Assembly (NCBI RefSeq): GCF_013204885.1
Contig: NZ_JABMKX010000029.1
Coordinates: 1-60,031 of the forward strand
Length of the DNA stretch: 60,031 bases
From: Paenibacillus tritici
GTDB lineage: Bacteria; Bacillota; Bacilli; Paenibacillales; Paenibacillaceae
Direction of reading: 5' to 3'
Positions 24,673-33,037 of this stretch are shown here, piece by piece. The notes under the pieces were generated by a model. It ran no database searches, was not told the origin of the DNA, and worked only from the letters and a program-made list of their open reading frames with translations. Positions within the stretch are counted from its first letter, which is position 1, and each line of letters begins with the position of its first letter. A program made the translations under genes and the position numbers.

Positions 24673-25671
24673 CTACAGCCGCCCACCCTGAAGCGCTGCC
24701 TTCAGCCTGCCGCCGAAACGGCTTCCCAGCAGCTCGTAGCCTTCGGCTCCCGGATGCAGGCCATCCGTGAGCAGGTGCCCGTCTTCCGGGCCGAACCATT
24801 CGAGGCCGTCCAGGTAATGCAGATGGCGGTCTCCCCGCTGATGCAGCAGCTTCACTGTCTCTGCGATCTGCCGCCGCATCAGCGGCAGGGTGAACCCGAG
24901 CTTGTTCTCCTCCGTCTCCCGCTCCGTCCCGTAGATCGGAGAGATGACGGCCAGCGGCGTCTCCTTGTGCTTCTCACGGATGGTCTCCAGCATGCCGATC
25001 AGCAGCGGCTTGAACATCCGCGGGCTGGAGGCGGCTGCACCGTATATATTGACTCCGACGCACAAGGTAATCAGTTCAGCCGGCAAGTCCCGGATCAGCC
25101 GGCCCGCCATCGGCTCCATCAGGCAGTTGCCGGAGAAGCCGAGATTGGTCAGATGATAGCCGCACTTCCCGGCGGCAATGACCGGCCAGGTGCGTGAAGG
25201 GCTGGACGCTGCCACACACTGGGTGATGGAGCTTCCATAGGTGATCCACCTTGGCCGTTGATCCGGCAGTGGTTCAGCAGCCGCCTCAGCTTCGATCTGC
25301 AAGCCGCTTAGCGTCATGCCGGTATTCTGCGGCAGATAGATGTCCAGCTCCTTCCTTCCGGGAGGAAGCCCGGTGAACAAGGCTTCCGTGCCGCCCGCCG
25401 CAAGCCGGAGCGTCTGGTGCAGCACCCCGCCGCTGAGACAATCCAGCGCGGCAGCCTCCGCAAGCGGACTGAACGACAAGGCCAGCGCCTTGGAGCCGGT
25501 GGCCAGCCGCAGCCGGATACCGGAGCAGATCTCCGCCTTGCCCCCGATCCCGTCCGGCGGATACAACTCGTAATCCCGGTAAGGAATACGCCAGGGCTTG
25601 ATCCCCTCCCCCCGGTGCTCCAGTGAAACTGCGCCGTGAAACCATTCATCTGTCAGCGGAAGGCTCTTCAA
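24673..25671 (-). CDS. SGNH/GDSL-family hydrolase (carbohydrate esterase-like)
   Basis: I place the start at the TTG at 25671, which overlaps the TGA of the preceding FAD oxidoreductase (TTGA) and is preceded by AGGGGAAGGG; this gives 333 residues. A beta-rich N-terminal half leads to an SGNH domain with the block I nucleophile Ser in YGSSITQ, Gly block II in NLGFSGNCLM, Asn block III in LCVGVNIYG, and the catalytic Asp/His pair in TDGLHPGAEGY. Members of this fold remove acetyl or other acyl groups, commonly from sugars. No signal peptide, so it acts in the cytoplasm on imported material. It is the last gene of cassette B, just before a terminator. Substrate is inference. Confidence 0.85.
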   Translation of the reverse strand: MKSLPLTDEWFHGAVSLEHRGEGIKPWRIPYRDYELYPPDGIGGKAEICSGIRLRLATGSKALALSFSPLAEAAALDCLSGGVLHQTLRLAAGGTEALFTGLPPGRKELDIYLPQNTGMTLSGLQIEAEAAAEPLPDQRPRWITYGSSITQCVAASSPSRTWPVIAAGKCGYHLTNLGFSGNCLMEPMAGRLIRDLPAELITLCVGVNIYGAAASSPRMFKPLLIGMLETIREKHKETPLAVISPIYGTERETEENKLGFTLPLMRRQIAETVKLLHQRGDRHLHYLDGLEWFGPEDGHLLTDGLHPGAEGYELLGSRFGGRLKAALQGGRL

Positions 25672-27071
25672 TGCCCTTCCCCTGCTTCCCTGCGGTCCGC
25701 ACCGGTACCCGGAATGAAGTTCTCCCCCAGCCACACATCCTGATCCAGCAGCCGCTGCTGAAGCTCAGGGATCGAGATGCTGCGGGAATCCGCGCCATCC
25801 CGGAGCGCCAGCGATGCTGCCGTCCCGCAGGCCTGGCCCATCGAGAAGCAGTTCGGCATCACCCGCAGGGAGCCCTGAACCGCCCGGTCCGAGGACACGG
25901 AGCGCCCGGCCACCCACAGATTGCGGATGCCTGCGGGAAGCATGACCCTGTAAGGCACGCCGTGGGAGACGCCCGGCGGCAGATGATTGAAGGTCATATC
26001 ACTCTTGCTGGTAGCCAGGTGGATATCAATATAATAGGCATTGCGGGCAATATCATCCGGGAAGGAACGCGCCGCAATGAAGTCGTCCACGGTCAGCATA
26101 TAATCGCCCTGAATCCGCCGCGTCTCCCGGATGCCAAGCTGCTCCCCGCTCGCCACCAGATGTGCCGCCCCGAAGCCCGGCACATACTTCCGGAAGAATT
26201 CCAGCTGCCGCAGCACGGTCCGGCGGCCTTCGATGGCTCCGCGCGTAAGCTCCTCGGCCTTCGTTCCGTCTACCCCGAACACATGGCCGAAGTTGACCCC
26301 GACCAGATAATCACTCACCCAGGCCAGGCCGGAAATAGACTTGCGGCCTTCCGGGAGCGCCCCTTCAGCCATAGCCTGCTCAACCGTCCGGTGCAATTGC
26401 CCCGTATCTCCGGTTTCTTCCAGGAACCGGCTGAACTCCCTGCGGTCCACATTCGCCAGCAGATAACACATGCTGCCCGGCTGAAGCTCCCCTTCCCCGC
26501 CGCCTTTCTGGAACGGAACGCCCGACAGGGCAGCGATGTCCCCGTCACCCGTGCAGTCGATAATATACCGGCAGCGGATGAAGGACCGCCCTGTTTTGTT
26601 AACAATAATCACGCCCTCGACACTCTGCCCATCCGGGGACAGCAACACATCATAGACAAAGGTATGGAACAGCGGGGTCACACCGCTCTCAAGAATGGCA
26701 TCGTCATAGACGCGCTTAAGCACTTCAGGATCAATCGGCACCCAGTCCAGCATTTCGCGGTATTCCTCCTGATAGCCGGGCCCGCAGGCCTGCTTCATCC
26801 GCTCCATCAGCTTCAGGCCGAGGCCGCGGATAATCGGCTTGACCTTGTCCGTGTAGGGACAGAAGGCAGGCACAAGCGCTACAGTCCCCATGCCGCCCAG
26901 ATAACCCCGCTGCTCTACGATCATCGTGCTTGCACCGCCTTCGGCAGCCGCGATGGCGGCGGCAATCCCTGCCGCTCCCCCGCCGATCACCAGCACATCC
27001 ACCTCGCGGGAGACCGGCACCTCTGCCGCCGGCAGCGTTATATGTCCGTAACTCATATCTCCGTGATTCAT
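25668..27071 (-). CDS. FAD-dependent oxidoreductase (FAD_oxidored family), cassette B
   Basis: The 467-residue protein begins with a Rossmann dinucleotide fold, VLVIGGGAAGIAAAIAAAEG, with the ribose-binding Glu in MIVEQRGYLGGMG. A later YIIDCTGDGDIAAL and the C-terminal FAD contact LWVAGRSVSSDRAVQGSLR agree with the FAD_oxidored (PF12831) group, whose sugar-related substrates are mostly unknown and which are often annotated xanthan lyase by transfer. It has no signal peptide. AAGGAGG lies 6 bp before the ATG. It follows GH130 by 28 bp and is translationally coupled to the SGNH gene, so oxidation is an integral step of this pathway. Reaction unknown. Confidence 0.88.
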   Translation of the reverse strand: MNHGDMSYGHITLPAAEVPVSREVDVLVIGGGAAGIAAAIAAAEGGASTMIVEQRGYLGGMGTVALVPAFCPYTDKVKPIIRGLGLKLMERMKQACGPGYQEEYREMLDWVPIDPEVLKRVYDDAILESGVTPLFHTFVYDVLLSPDGQSVEGVIIVNKTGRSFIRCRYIIDCTGDGDIAALSGVPFQKGGGEGELQPGSMCYLLANVDRREFSRFLEETGDTGQLHRTVEQAMAEGALPEGRKSISGLAWVSDYLVGVNFGHVFGVDGTKAEELTRGAIEGRRTVLRQLEFFRKYVPGFGAAHLVASGEQLGIRETRRIQGDYMLTVDDFIAARSFPDDIARNAYYIDIHLATSKSDMTFNHLPPGVSHGVPYRVMLPAGIRNLWVAGRSVSSDRAVQGSLRVMPNCFSMGQACGTAASLALRDGADSRSISIPELQQRLLDQDVWLGENFIPGTGADRREAGEGH

Positions 27072-27099
27072 AATCGCCCTCCTTGTATGTCCGGTTTAG

Positions 27100-28113
27100 T
27101 TATTCAGTCCCCTGCTCCAGACACAGCCGGAGCAGATCATCTACATGCGCAGTCGCCAGACACTCCACCGTATCCGCAGCACCGTAATACATTTTGACCT
27201 CCCCGGAATCCTCCAGGATCATCCCGCCGGGAAAAATCACATCGTTGCGGAACCCGCCCGAGGTCTCATACAGCGCCTCCGGTGCCAGCAGCGGTGCTGC
27301 CGCCCGGCCGATAATCCGGCTGGGATCTTGAAGGTCAAGCAGCATAATCCCGGCGGTATAGCGCTTCTTCCAGCTGTCCTCCCAGCCGTTCTTGCCCCGG
27401 CTGCGGTCAAGATCCACGGCATGGAATGTGGTCAGCCAGCCCTTGTCCGTCTTGACCGGCGGGGCACCGGGCCCCACCTTGTCATTGGCATACGCCACAT
27501 GCTCTACAGCCAGCAGCAGCTTGTGATTCCCCCAATACTTCAGGTCCGGGGAATCACTCATCCACATATCGAAGCGGTCCAGTCCGCCCCGGCTGTAGAC
27601 CGGCAGCGGACGCTCCAGCCTGACGTATCTGCCGCCGATCTTCTCCGGGAACAGCACCATATTGCGGTTATCCGGCAGCGACAGGCTCAGCACCTCGAAG
27701 GAGTGGAAATCGTCCGTCACGGCGATCCCGCCGCGCAGGCCGTGAAGCGTATCAACCGCGAAGCACAGATAGCAGCGTTCACCAATCACGGTCAGGCGCG
27801 GATCATATACCCGGACCACTTCCTCATCATGCCAGGACCAGCAGGGCTCCGGCTGGACCTCCCAGCTTACTCCGTCATCGCTGAAGGCGAGTCCCAGATT
27901 CGTTGTATGGTGGGGGGCGACGATCCCCTTGCCCTCATCCCCATAGTCATTGCGGAAGACCATTACATATCTGCCCTTGAATTTCGCCACACCGGCGTTG
28001 AAGACCATGGCCGGCCCGTACGGGACATCCGCAGGCTTCAGAATGGGGTTCAGCGGATGCCGGACTATCACCGGACTTGAGGTAAGTGTTCCTATCGTCA
28101 GATCGTTCATCAT
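27100..28113 (-). CDS. GH130-family beta-mannoside phosphorylase/hydrolase, cassette B
   Basis: The 337-residue propeller protein has all GH130 landmarks: PYGPAMVFNAGVAKFKGRYV, HHTTNLGLAFSDDGVSW, VYDPRLT with the catalytic Asp, RYVRLERPLPVYSRGG, KVGPGAPPVKTDKGWLTTFHAVD and FPGGMILEDSGEVKMYYGAAD. It is closely similar along its whole length to the cassette A enzyme (16269-17270), so the two arose by duplication. The same basic residues for phosphate are kept. AAAGGAG precedes the ATG pair. It is cytoplasmic and lies between the MalG-type permease and the FAD oxidoreductase. Exact linkage specificity cannot be read from sequence. Confidence 0.88.
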   Translation of the reverse strand: MMNDLTIGTLTSSPVIVRHPLNPILKPADVPYGPAMVFNAGVAKFKGRYVMVFRNDYGDEGKGIVAPHHTTNLGLAFSDDGVSWEVQPEPCWSWHDEEVVRVYDPRLTVIGERCYLCFAVDTLHGLRGGIAVTDDFHSFEVLSLSLPDNRNMVLFPEKIGGRYVRLERPLPVYSRGGLDRFDMWMSDSPDLKYWGNHKLLLAVEHVAYANDKVGPGAPPVKTDKGWLTTFHAVDLDRSRGKNGWEDSWKKRYTAGIMLLDLQDPSRIIGRAAAPLLAPEALYETSGGFRNDVIFPGGMILEDSGEVKMYYGAADTVECLATAHVDDLLRLCLEQGTE

Positions 28114-28146
28114 GGAAGTTTCTCCTTTGCATATACAAGATTAGAG

Positions 28147-29046
28147 CTACCCTTTCACCGAACCGGCTGTAACCTGGATGAAGGTCTTATTGGCCAGAAT
28201 ATACGCCAGCAGCATCGGCAGAATGGACAGGCAGGCACCGGCCATCATCAGATGAATCTGCATCGCGGCCGAGGAGCCGTAGCGGAGATTCGCCAGCCCG
28301 ACAGTCAGCGTCTGCAGCTTCGGATTGGTCATGGTGAACACCAGCGGCAGGATATATTCGTTCCACGAATGGCGGAAGGCGAATAGTCCGGCAACGCCCA
28401 GTCCTGGAGTCAGGAGCGGCAGAATGATGCGGAAGAAGGTGCGGATGAAGCCGGAGCCGTCGACCATAGCTGCTTCATCGAGTTCCCGGGGGATTGCTTT
28501 GAAGAAGCCCTGCAGCATGAAAAAGGTGCTGGAATGGGCGCTCACCAGAATCAGAATAACCCCCCACAGCGTGGTATTCAGATGCAGGGCAACCATCAGA
28601 TCGAACTGCGGGCGCAGCACAATCGCACCCACCGAGATGAACATCATGGAGGCCTGCACCGTTACAAATATCCGTTTGCCGGGGAAATTACGCCGGTCCA
28701 CCACATAGGCAGCCATCGACGCTACCAGCAGCGTCCCCACCGTAACCATCACACTCATAAAAGCACTATTCCAGGTATAGCGGGCAAAGTTGGCCTGCTT
28801 CCAGGCTTCCGCATAGTTGGCGAATTGCAGCTTCGCCGGAAGCAGGCTGCCGCCGGTCATCATTTCCGCCCCGGTCTTCAGCGATCCGGTCAGCGTCATC
28901 AGCAGCGGAAACAAGGTCAGGAGCGCCGTTGCCAGCAGGAACAGCCACATAAGCGCCCGGACCGCAATTCTTCCGGCATGGCCGGATGGCCGGAGCGCCG
29001 TCTGCGGCCGTCCGGCCGGCTGCTTGGATATCACATGTTCGTTCAT
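28147..29046 (-). CDS. Carbohydrate ABC transporter permease, MalG type, cassette B
   Basis: This 299-residue inner-membrane protein has six predicted helices and the ATPase-docking EAA loop PRELDEAAMVDGSGFIRTFF. Compared with the cassette A MalG-type protein it has an N-terminal extension of about 25 residues rich in Arg, Gly and Pro before the first helix (ALMWLFLLATALLTLFPLL). Sequence blocks such as VLRPQFDLMVALHL and LTVGLANLRYG are shared with the cassette A protein. It lies 13 bp after the MalF-type gene. It should import the substrate of the GH130, FAD oxidoreductase and SGNH enzymes downstream. Confidence 0.93.
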   Translation of the reverse strand: MNEHVISKQPAGRPQTALRPSGHAGRIAVRALMWLFLLATALLTLFPLLMTLTGSLKTGAEMMTGGSLLPAKLQFANYAEAWKQANFARYTWNSAFMSVMVTVGTLLVASMAAYVVDRRNFPGKRIFVTVQASMMFISVGAIVLRPQFDLMVALHLNTTLWGVILILVSAHSSTFFMLQGFFKAIPRELDEAAMVDGSGFIRTFFRIILPLLTPGLGVAGLFAFRHSWNEYILPLVFTMTNPKLQTLTVGLANLRYGSSAAMQIHLMMAGACLSILPMLLAYILANKTFIQVTAGSVKG

Positions 29047-29059
29047 ATCAATAAACCTC

Positions 29060-29959
29060 CTAATACACCTTGTTCATTTTGCGGCTGAAGAAGAAATACA
29101 ATCCGGTAACCGCGCCGACAATCACGGCGGATGCGAAGCCCACGGCACTGCCGTAGCCCAGCTGCTGCGCTACCGGTGAACCGGTGGATACAGGGAACAA
29201 CAGCTTATACAGATAGAGGTACATCACTTCGGTTTTGCCGATCGGTCCGCCTTCTGTAATGACCATGATGCTCTCATAGCCCTTCAGGGAAGCGATAATC
29301 GCCAGCATAATGACCATCTGGGCAACCGGAGCCAGCATCGGAAGCGTGATATTCCAGAAGCGTCTTCCGGCGTTCGCTCCGTCAATGGCCGCGCTCTCGT
29401 ACAAATCCTGCGGAATACTCTGCAGCCCGGCGAGGAAGAGCAGCATGTAGTTGCCGACCGCACCCCAGACCGCCACGATAATAACTGTCATCATCGCATG
29501 CTTCGGACCAAGCCAGTCAATCGGCTGGGAGACCAGATGCAGCTTCATCAGAACCGTGTTAACCATCCCGTTATAGGAATTGAAGATGTTATAAAAAACA
29601 ACGGAGATCACCGCCGTACTGATCACAGTCGGCATGAAATAGATACCCCGGAGCAGATTAGAACCGCGCAGTCTGCCATTAAGAATGACAGCCAGCAGCA
29701 GGGACAGCGGCAGGGTCAGCAGCAGCTTGCCTCCGGCAAAGACGAAGGTATTGCGGACTGACTCCCAGAACAAGCCATCCCGCAGCAGCCTGCTGAAATT
29801 GTCCAGCCCGATGAACAATGCCTCGCCATATCCGGCATAATCATAGAACATATAGCGCAGCATCCAGAATAAAGGATAGATGCCAAGGGTAATCGTCAGA
29901 ATAATGCTCGGCGCAAGGAACAGGGAGTTCTCCCCAAGCCTTCTCCATTTGTAAATCAT
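29060..29959 (-). CDS. Carbohydrate ABC transporter permease, MalF/UgpA type, cassette B
   Basis: The 299-residue permease shows six predicted helices, the loop MFYDYAGYGEALFIGLDNF after helix 1, and the EAA coupling motif QDLYESAAIDGANAGRRFW. It is nearly collinear with the cassette A permease (18171-19073). A stem-loop at 29985-30019 lies between this gene and the binding-protein gene, as in the other two transporters of the window. It pairs with the MalG-type subunit encoded next; no ATPase gene is present. Confidence 0.93.
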   Translation of the reverse strand: MIYKWRRLGENSLFLAPSIILTITLGIYPLFWMLRYMFYDYAGYGEALFIGLDNFSRLLRDGLFWESVRNTFVFAGGKLLLTLPLSLLLAVILNGRLRGSNLLRGIYFMPTVISTAVISVVFYNIFNSYNGMVNTVLMKLHLVSQPIDWLGPKHAMMTVIIVAVWGAVGNYMLLFLAGLQSIPQDLYESAAIDGANAGRRFWNITLPMLAPVAQMVIMLAIIASLKGYESIMVITEGGPIGKTEVMYLYLYKLLFPVSTGSPVAQQLGYGSAVGFASAVIVGAVTGLYFFFSRKMNKVY

Positions 29960-29984
29960 GCGTTGTCCTCCTTCGGGGATAGCA

Positions 29985-30019
29985 AAGGGGCTGCGCCGGG
30001 AATCCCGTACTAGCCCCTT
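29985..30019 (-). promoter_or_regulatory. Intercistronic stem-loop between binding protein and permeases, cassette B
   Basis: AAGGGGCT (29985-29992) pairs with AGCCCCTT (30012-30019), with an inner CGGGA/TCCCG helix. It lies in the 69-bp gap downstream of the binding-protein stop, without a long U run. Confidence 0.75.
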
Positions 30020-30028
30020 CCTAACCTG

Positions 30029-31447
30029 TTATTCTCCCTGCGGTTTCAGCGGATCAAAGGCAGCATTTGGCGTAACGGTAACCTCGCCCTTCTCCACTGC
30101 TTTGGTCAAGGCGGCATTGTATCTTGTGTTCAAATCCTCAGTAATGGCCTTGGCGTCTCCGCCTGCAAGGATATATTTGAAGAAAGCATCCGCATAGGTA
30201 GAGCCCTCTGGAGTAACGCTTGGCACTGCAGGCCAGAGTGAGTCATGCTCGCCGACCAGGAACCCTTCCATGCCGTTAATTTCCGGGTTCTTAGCCTGTT
30301 CTACAATGGTTGGCACTACGGCAATCCCGAAGCCCTTCTCATGATACGTCTTCAGAATATCGTCACCGTACATGTATTGCATGAATTTCCAGGCCGCCTC
30401 CTGATGTGCTGATTTGGCACTGATGCCGAGCCAGGTACCGGCGGACACAATTTCAGAGGTTCCTTTAATCTGGCCATCCAGTGTTGGAGCCAGGGCACCC
30501 GCCCAGTTGATTTCAGTCGGGAACTGGTCCTGATACACCCCCGGCTCTGTCGAGAAGGAGAGGTACATCCCGATTTTGCCTGCCGCAAACTGGGCGCGCA
30601 GCGGGTCGATGTCCAGTGTCTCTGCACCTGGCAGGATGCTGCCGTCTTCATACATCTGCTTGAAGTACTCGATGGTCTGGGAGTAAGGCGCGAAATCAAA
30701 CTGGCCTGTCTTCAGGTCAAAGCCGAGTCCCTGATAGCCGCTCAAGGAGAGAATCTCGCGGATTGAACGGTCAAAAGCCGACTTCGGACTTTTGAAGTTC
30801 AGCGCGAAGCCATACACACCCTCTCCTTTGCCCTGCTCGGTAATTTTCTTGGCATCATCGACCATTTCCTGCAGCGATACCGGAGGATTCGCAATCCCCG
30901 CTTTGGCAAAGAGGTCCTTGTTATAGATCAGGCGCAGGGTGAGGCCGGTATTCGCCAAGGAGTATACCTTGCCGTCAATCCGGTTGACATTGTCGATAAT
31001 TACGCTGCCAAATTTGGTTTTCATGTCATCGGTAAGATAACCGTCAATCGGTGCAAGATATCCTTTTTTGACAAATTCGGCTGTATTGCCGCTCTTCAGG
31101 CGGAGCAGATCCGGTGCCTGATTGCTGGTAAAAGCGATATCGACGCTCTGCGCGTAGTTCTCGGACATCACCGTCAGCTCGACCTGGATATTCTCGCCGT
31201 TCGTCTCATTGAACTTGTTGATCAGCTCTTTGATATATTCCTGGTCATGACGGTCGTCCGTCCAGTATTTAAGCTGTACAGGCTCGCTTGCGGCAGTGTT
31301 GCCGCCAGCAGCGGCCGTTGCGGCGGGAGCTGCCGTGCCCGCTTCAGGCGCTTCAGTTGCCGCCCCCGTGTTGTTGTTCCCGCCGCAGCCGGCGATTCCG
31401 GCGGCCAGCATGAGGCTTAAGCTGAGACCCAACCATTTTTTCTGCAT
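30029..31447 (-). CDS. Extracellular sugar-binding lipoprotein, cassette B
   Basis: Starting at 31447 (AAAGGGG upstream), the 472-residue precursor has a lipoprotein signal peptide with lipobox GIAGC, followed by an Ala/Thr/Asn-rich linker of about 35 residues. The mature part is a family 1 solute-binding fold with KYWTDDRHDQEYIKELINKF near the start and HQEAAWKFMQYMYGDD late. It is anchored outside the cell and delivers glycan to the permeases downstream. A TATAAT box lies about 40 bp before the start (31493-31498 region). It is a clear paralogue of the cassette A protein. Ligand inferred only from the enzymes in the operon. Confidence 0.94.
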   Translation of the reverse strand: MQKKWLGLSLSLMLAAGIAGCGGNNNTGAATEAPEAGTAAPAATAAAGGNTAASEPVQLKYWTDDRHDQEYIKELINKFNETNGENIQVELTVMSENYAQSVDIAFTSNQAPDLLRLKSGNTAEFVKKGYLAPIDGYLTDDMKTKFGSVIIDNVNRIDGKVYSLANTGLTLRLIYNKDLFAKAGIANPPVSLQEMVDDAKKITEQGKGEGVYGFALNFKSPKSAFDRSIREILSLSGYQGLGFDLKTGQFDFAPYSQTIEYFKQMYEDGSILPGAETLDIDPLRAQFAAGKIGMYLSFSTEPGVYQDQFPTEINWAGALAPTLDGQIKGTSEIVSAGTWLGISAKSAHQEAAWKFMQYMYGDDILKTYHEKGFGIAVVPTIVEQAKNPEINGMEGFLVGEHDSLWPAVPSVTPEGSTYADAFFKYILAGGDAKAITEDLNTRYNAALTKAVEKGEVTVTPNAAFDPLKPQGE

Positions 31448-31561
31448 ACATTCTACCCCTTTGATTAACATTTGTATTGTGAGCTCGTTCTCATTATAAG
31501 CCCCCTCCCCCGCAAAAGGAGTGCGGCAGACTCACTCTCTAGGGACAGAAATCCATGGTTC

Positions 31562-32809
31562 TTATCTGCTGGATGTTCCTTGTCCGGTCAGGTTCCCGTT
31601 CTCATCGTAGTTCCGGATATACGCCAGCAATTCTGCAAAATTAACCCACGATATCCCCACCTTCTGATCTGCTGCGCCATAAGACATGATTAAATCATCG
31701 CCCAAGACAATGCCTCCGGTCGTAAACAGGCAGGGTGTCGGGTAATCCTCCGGCATTTCCCAATCCCGCTCTGCATACATCAGACGGTCGGAGCACCGGT
31801 GTATAACAGCCGGGAAATCATTATCCTGCTCCCTGAGGATCATGAAGGATTGCGTATACCCGAACTGTATATTTTTCTTCGCGTGATAGGATACCAGCCA
31901 TTCTCTATTCCCCAAGGCTACCGGCGGCCAGCTTGCGCCCACCCGGTTCTCCTCCCAATCAAAGACCGGATAAGCCAGTAGCCTGTGCGCCGCTTTGGGC
32001 GAGGCCAAATCCGCTATGGATTCCGCTGCTGCCAGATAAATCGAGGGCTTCCCCGCCTGCTCTCCCCCTTCAAAGGGAAGGACATTCATCGGCCGGTGCA
32101 GCATCAGATATTGCATTTTACCGGCAATCCTCATTTTCCGGGGAAATAAGAACACATCGCGGTTATCGCTGATATGCCCCTCGGTAAGCGGACCCACATA
32201 CTGAAAAGCGCTTTCATACTCACCCTGCTTCAACTTATCCAGATTCAGCTTGTAGAGCACACTGACTGTGTCATTAGCCCGCGCCGATTGAATGAACGGG
32301 TCTGTCTCATCTCCGGTAAAGATCCAGTCCGGAACATATTCAAACCGCGTCTGTACCGGAGGCTGCTGGCTGCTGAGCCAATAGGGGCCGGGGGGAAACG
32401 CCCGGCAGGCCACCGTGACGTATAGCTCCTCTTCGATATAAAAGATACGCGGGTCCTCCACACAGCCGTTGGCATAATTCCGCACTTCATTTCCGTATAT
32501 ATCCGTGATGTACAGTTCGTGCTCCTCATACCCCAGCGCAGGCGCCAGTGCGGGTGTTGAAAAGTCTGCCTCCCAGGTTTCTCCCGCATCCCTGCTGCTC
32601 GCATAACCCAGAAAAATCGGATAGGGATCATGACAGCCCTCTCTTCTTTTGTGCTGCCATGGCCCGGTGGCCCGGAACAGCATATGGATTTCATCAGAAT
32701 CAGGGTCTTTAATAATAGCCGGATTCAGAACCATTTTATCCGCCCAATCACAGCCGGGTACAGGCTCAAGCGCCGGTTTGTCCAAATAGCGGAATTTCGG
32801 TTTCATCAT
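31562..32809 (-). CDS. GH130-like five-bladed propeller glycosidase/phosphorylase
   Basis: The start at 32809 or the ATG three bases later follows GGGAGG and gives about 415 residues. Propeller-enzyme landmarks are KMVLNPAIIKDPDSDEIHML, GYASSRDAGETW, the acid block GCVEDPRIFYIEEELYV, DNRDVFLFPRKM, and SYHAKKNIQFGY with GGIVLGDDLIMSYGAADQKVG near the end. VEDPR corresponds to the catalytic Asp segment of GH130. It is more distant from the two cassette enzymes and longer than either, with extra loops between blades. No signal peptide. It is transcribed toward the cassette B binding-protein gene, 114 bp upstream of it, and is probably part of the same pathway. Subfamily and reaction uncertain. 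Confidence 0.78.
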   Translation of the reverse strand: MMKPKFRYLDKPALEPVPGCDWADKMVLNPAIIKDPDSDEIHMLFRATGPWQHKRREGCHDPYPIFLGYASSRDAGETWEADFSTPALAPALGYEEHELYITDIYGNEVRNYANGCVEDPRIFYIEEELYVTVACRAFPPGPYWLSSQQPPVQTRFEYVPDWIFTGDETDPFIQSARANDTVSVLYKLNLDKLKQGEYESAFQYVGPLTEGHISDNRDVFLFPRKMRIAGKMQYLMLHRPMNVLPFEGGEQAGKPSIYLAAAESIADLASPKAAHRLLAYPVFDWEENRVGASWPPVALGNREWLVSYHAKKNIQFGYTQSFMILREQDNDFPAVIHRCSDRLMYAERDWEMPEDYPTPCLFTTGGIVLGDDLIMSYGAADQKVGISWVNFAELLAYIRNYDENGNLTGQGTSSR

Positions 32810-33037
32810 TTCATATTTCCTCCCGTTTAACATCATAGAATAAGAGCTTTTGCCGTTTTTCAGGAATCACCTTATCATACGAAACTCCTGATTTCAAAAG
32901 CCTTTTGCCATAAAATCAGCTGCTGGACTAAAACAGTAAGATCCGTCAAATCAAAAAGGAAGATCCATCATTCCCGCCTGGCCGGCCAGCGGTTATGATA
33001 ATTTCTGCAGGTGAAATCAGGCATTAGGAGGCGTACT

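Noticed and set aside
25623..27197. 524-residue plus-strand ORF
   Set aside because: Lies opposite the FAD oxidoreductase and GH130 genes; composition rich in His, Pro and Arg is typical of an antisense shadow in GC-rich coding DNA.
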